From assembly GCA_035555595.1 (NCBI GenBank), contig DATMGK010000082.1:1-15532 (forward strand): a DNA stretch of 15,532 nucleotides, given 5' to 3'. Below, piece by piece: positions 13,843 to 15,532 of the stretch. The notes beneath the pieces are model-generated. The model saw only the letters and a list, made by a program, of their open reading frames with translations. It was not told the DNA's origin and searched no databases. This DNA is from Croceibacterium_A sp035555595. GTDB lineage: Bacteria > Pseudomonadota > Alphaproteobacteria > Sphingomonadales > Sphingomonadaceae. Position numbers and translations under genes: made by a program. The first letter of the stretch is position 1. Each line of letters opens with the position of its first letter.

Positions 13843-14691
13843 TTAGGGCCGCCGCTCGCCGCCCGCAAGAGGATGCCGTTCGTTGACCAGCGCCACCAGG
13901 CGGGCGGCATCAACATGGGTGTATATCTGAGTGGTGGCGATATCCGCGTGCCCAAGCAGGGTTTGCAGCACTCGCAGGTCTGCCCCGCCTTCCAGCAGAT
14001 GAGTGGCGAACGCATGGCGCAGGACATGCGGGCTGACTTTCGCCGGGTCGAGACCAGCGCGCAGCGCCAGTTCCTTCACAAGCTGATATAAACGTATTCT
14101 TGTCAAATGTTTACCGGGCGAAGGAAAGAGGTAACGTGAACCAGATGGCCATATCTCCAACCATCGTGAAAGCGCCTGACGTGCACGTGCGGATACGGGC
14201 ACCATGCGCTGCTGCGACCCCTTCCCAGTCACCGTCAAAAAAGGAGCGTCGCGCGGCACGGCATTGACTGGCAGGGCCACGAGTTCCGTAGCACGCAAGC
14301 CCGAACCATAGAGCAATTCTATCAACGCCAGCATGCGGACCGCGCCGGGACGATCAGCATTCGCCTCCATTTCCGCCTGTGCAAAAAAGCGTTCTACTTC
14401 ATCGTGAGAGAGAATCTTCGGCAGCGGGCGACGCGCCACGGGGCGCGGCAATGCTGACGACGGATCATCATCGCGCAGCCCCTCATCCGTGAGAAATGCG
14501 TAGAACTGCCTGAGCGCGGAAGACTTGCGCGCCACCGTGGAAGGGGCGAGCATGGCCCATGCCCCGGCCAGCGCCCCAAGAGCGGCCCTGTCCGCCCGAG
14601 CCAGCGAACCGATCCGGGCCTCTGCGCTTTCCAGATCGGTCTTGTACGCGGCCAAGGTGTTTGCCGCGGCTCCGCGTTCGGCCGCGAGCAT
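13843..14691 (-). CDS. xerD: Tyrosine recombinase XerD (XerC/D family)
   Basis: Xer recombinases resolve chromosome dimers at dif with the partner Xer protein and FtsK. In 282 residues (from ATG 14691) the N-terminal SAM-like core-binding domain (about 1-85) and the catalytic domain (about 90-282) are both present. The six catalytic residues are Arg133 (GSGLRATEL), Lys157 (TGKGSQQR), His222 and Arg225 (HVLRHAFATHLL), His248 (LLGHADIATTQIYTHV) and Tyr257. The homologous frame continues upstream through IAGEIDAFLA, which is the usual first helix, yet there is no ATG, GTG or TTG between the in-frame stop (14739-14737) and 14691. The true start may therefore be non-standard or the N-terminus may be shortened. 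XerD rather than XerC is judged from overall similarity and the neighbouring accA, and is not certain. Confidence 0.9.
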   Translation of the reverse strand: MLAAERGAAANTLAAYKTDLESAEARIGSLARADRAALGALAGAWAMLAPSTVARKSSALRQFYAFLTDEGLRDDDPSSALPRPVARRPLPKILSHDEVERFFAQAEMEANADRPGAVRMLALIELLYGSGLRATELVALPVNAVPRDAPFLTVTGKGSQQRMVPVSARARQALSRWLEIWPSGSRYLFPSPGKHLTRIRLYQLVKELALRAGLDPAKVSPHVLRHAFATHLLEGGADLRVLQTLLGHADIATTQIYTHVDAARLVALVNERHPLAGGERRP

Positions 14692-14725
14692 CGCAAGGAA
14701 GGCATCTATCTCGCCAGCGATGGCG

Positions 14726-15532
14726 TTATCCCCGCGTCACGGCCTCGGCAGCGATCATCCGCGCCTCAGCATTCAGGCCCACGCGATCGAGCGCCCGCAC
14801 GATGTGGAACAAGTGCCGTGCGGTCATCTTGTCCCACCCATCGCCCTGCATCCCGAGCCCCGCGAGCAGTGCGACGAGGACCGGATTGCCCAGCTCCGCC
14901 GCACGGTCTATCTTGCGGCTCCAATCGCTTTCGCGACCCAGATTTATCCCCAGTTGGCGCGAAAGATCGTTGGCCGATCCGTTATCGATCCGGTCGAGCC
15001 CTGCGAGTCCGGCGACCAGAAAGCGCGATTTGCGCTGCGCGGTGCTTTCGTCATCGCCAATGAACCGGTCGATCGGGCCACTGCCGATGCGCGTATTCGC
15101 ATCCGGCCGGGCCAGCGCCAGCAGCGCCCAGCCCAGGCCGCCTTCCGGCACCACGGAACCCCAGCGCAGCGCATTGCGATCCAGCCCCGCCGACAGCATC
15201 GATGCGATAATCGCGGGCGCATCGTCAGCCATCTCGCTGCCCGCCGGAAGGCGCGCGGCGGCGTAGGCCGTCAAAACCTGTCGTCCGTAACCCGCTTCGC
15301 GGCCCCACAGGGTGCGCATCGCCGCTATGCGGGCCGCCGGATCGGCGGCGACATAGGCATCGCGCAGGGTGCCTGCACGCTGCCTCTCCTCACCCTCGAC
15401 CGCGCCTTCCGACCAGAGCTGAGAATAGAGATCGACCAGCGCGGCAGACGAGAGGATACCGCTTGCCGCGATACGGTCTGCCGCCGCCGCGCGAGCGGCC
15501 AGCGGCGCGGCCGGGTTCAGCACATCGGCGAC
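14726..15532 (-). CDS. Protein of unknown function, 5' end outside window
   Basis: The frame is open to the right edge (268 residues seen before the TAA at 14728-14726), so the true start lies beyond the window; an internal GTG at 15523 should not be taken as the start. I do not recognise the family. The sequence is rich in Ala, Leu and Arg and looks almost wholly helical, with repeated patterns such as AARIAAMRTLWGREAG, LGWALLALARPD and NPVLVALLAGLG, as in alpha-solenoid or TPR-like proteins. No membrane segment or catalytic motif is visible in this part. The stop lies 34 bases upstream of the xerD ATG and only a few bases before the extended xerD homology, so the two are probably translated from one transcript with xerD and accA. 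Whether it has a signal peptide cannot be judged. Confidence 0.8.
   Translation of the reverse strand, partial: VADVLNPAAPLAARAAAADRIAASGILSSAALVDLYSQLWSEGAVEGEERQRAGTLRDAYVAADPAARIAAMRTLWGREAGYGRQVLTAYAAARLPAGSEMADDAPAIIASMLSAGLDRNALRWGSVVPEGGLGWALLALARPDANTRIGSGPIDRFIGDDESTAQRKSRFLVAGLAGLDRIDNGSANDLSRQLGINLGRESDWSRKIDRAAELGNPVLVALLAGLGMQGDGWDKMTARHLFHIVRALDRVGLNAEARMIAAEAVTRG

Noticed and set aside
1..15532. CRISPR arrays, insertion sequences, toxin-antitoxin or phage defence genes
   Set aside because: I saw no spaced direct repeats, transposase motifs or defence-type domains; all larger frames are accounted for by the listed genes.

Overview
The window is a GC-rich chromosomal segment with high coding density. 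Gene content and sequence style suggest an alphaproteobacterium, most likely of the Sphingomonadales. The reasons are an imuA-imuB-dnaE2 SOS mutagenesis cassette behind a GTTC-N7-GTTC LexA box (the alphaproteobacterial form), a TonB-dependent receptor, tandem Flp pilins, and a gene order unknown protein - xerD - accA. This placement is inference from recognised families; no database search was possible.

Layout, left to right. (1) 1-1529, minus strand: a MurA-family enolpyruvyl transferase cut by the left edge, with folE (GTP cyclohydrolase I) directly upstream. (2) 1776-4115, plus strand: a TonB-dependent outer-membrane receptor. Two perfect hairpins lie between it and the convergent dnaE2. 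(3) 4245-9911, minus strand: dnaE2, imuB and imuA, transcribed imuA to imuB to dnaE2. The coding regions overlap (about 100 nt for imuA/imuB, 4 nt for imuB/dnaE2), and a LexA box and a strong dyad lie at the promoter. (4) 10152-10228: tRNA-Arg(ACG), minus. (5) 10259-10711: a MutT-type NUDIX hydrolase, minus. (6) 10779-11219, plus: two small Flp/type IVb prepilins, closed by a strong intrinsic terminator. (7) 11281-15532, minus: an M48 metalloprotease lipoprotein with a LysM-like C-terminus, accA, xerD and a partial unknown protein running off the right edge.

How the genes fit together. ImuA, ImuB and DnaE2 form the SOS-induced translesion mutasome found in many bacteria that lack DNA polymerase V, and the LexA box ties the cassette to DNA damage. 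MutT on the same strand nearby cleans the nucleotide pool, but nothing shows co-regulation. FolE, AccA, XerD and the MurA-like enzyme are housekeeping functions for folate or pterins, fatty acids, chromosome dimer resolution and cell wall. The Flp pilins have no Tad assembly genes here, so they would depend on machinery encoded elsewhere.

I do not see a clearly new biological system. The points most worth a second look are the imuA operator/promoter architecture, the dual-coding imuA/imuB overlap, the divergent MurA paralogue, the xerD frame that continues upstream of its first usable start codon, and the unequal flp pair.
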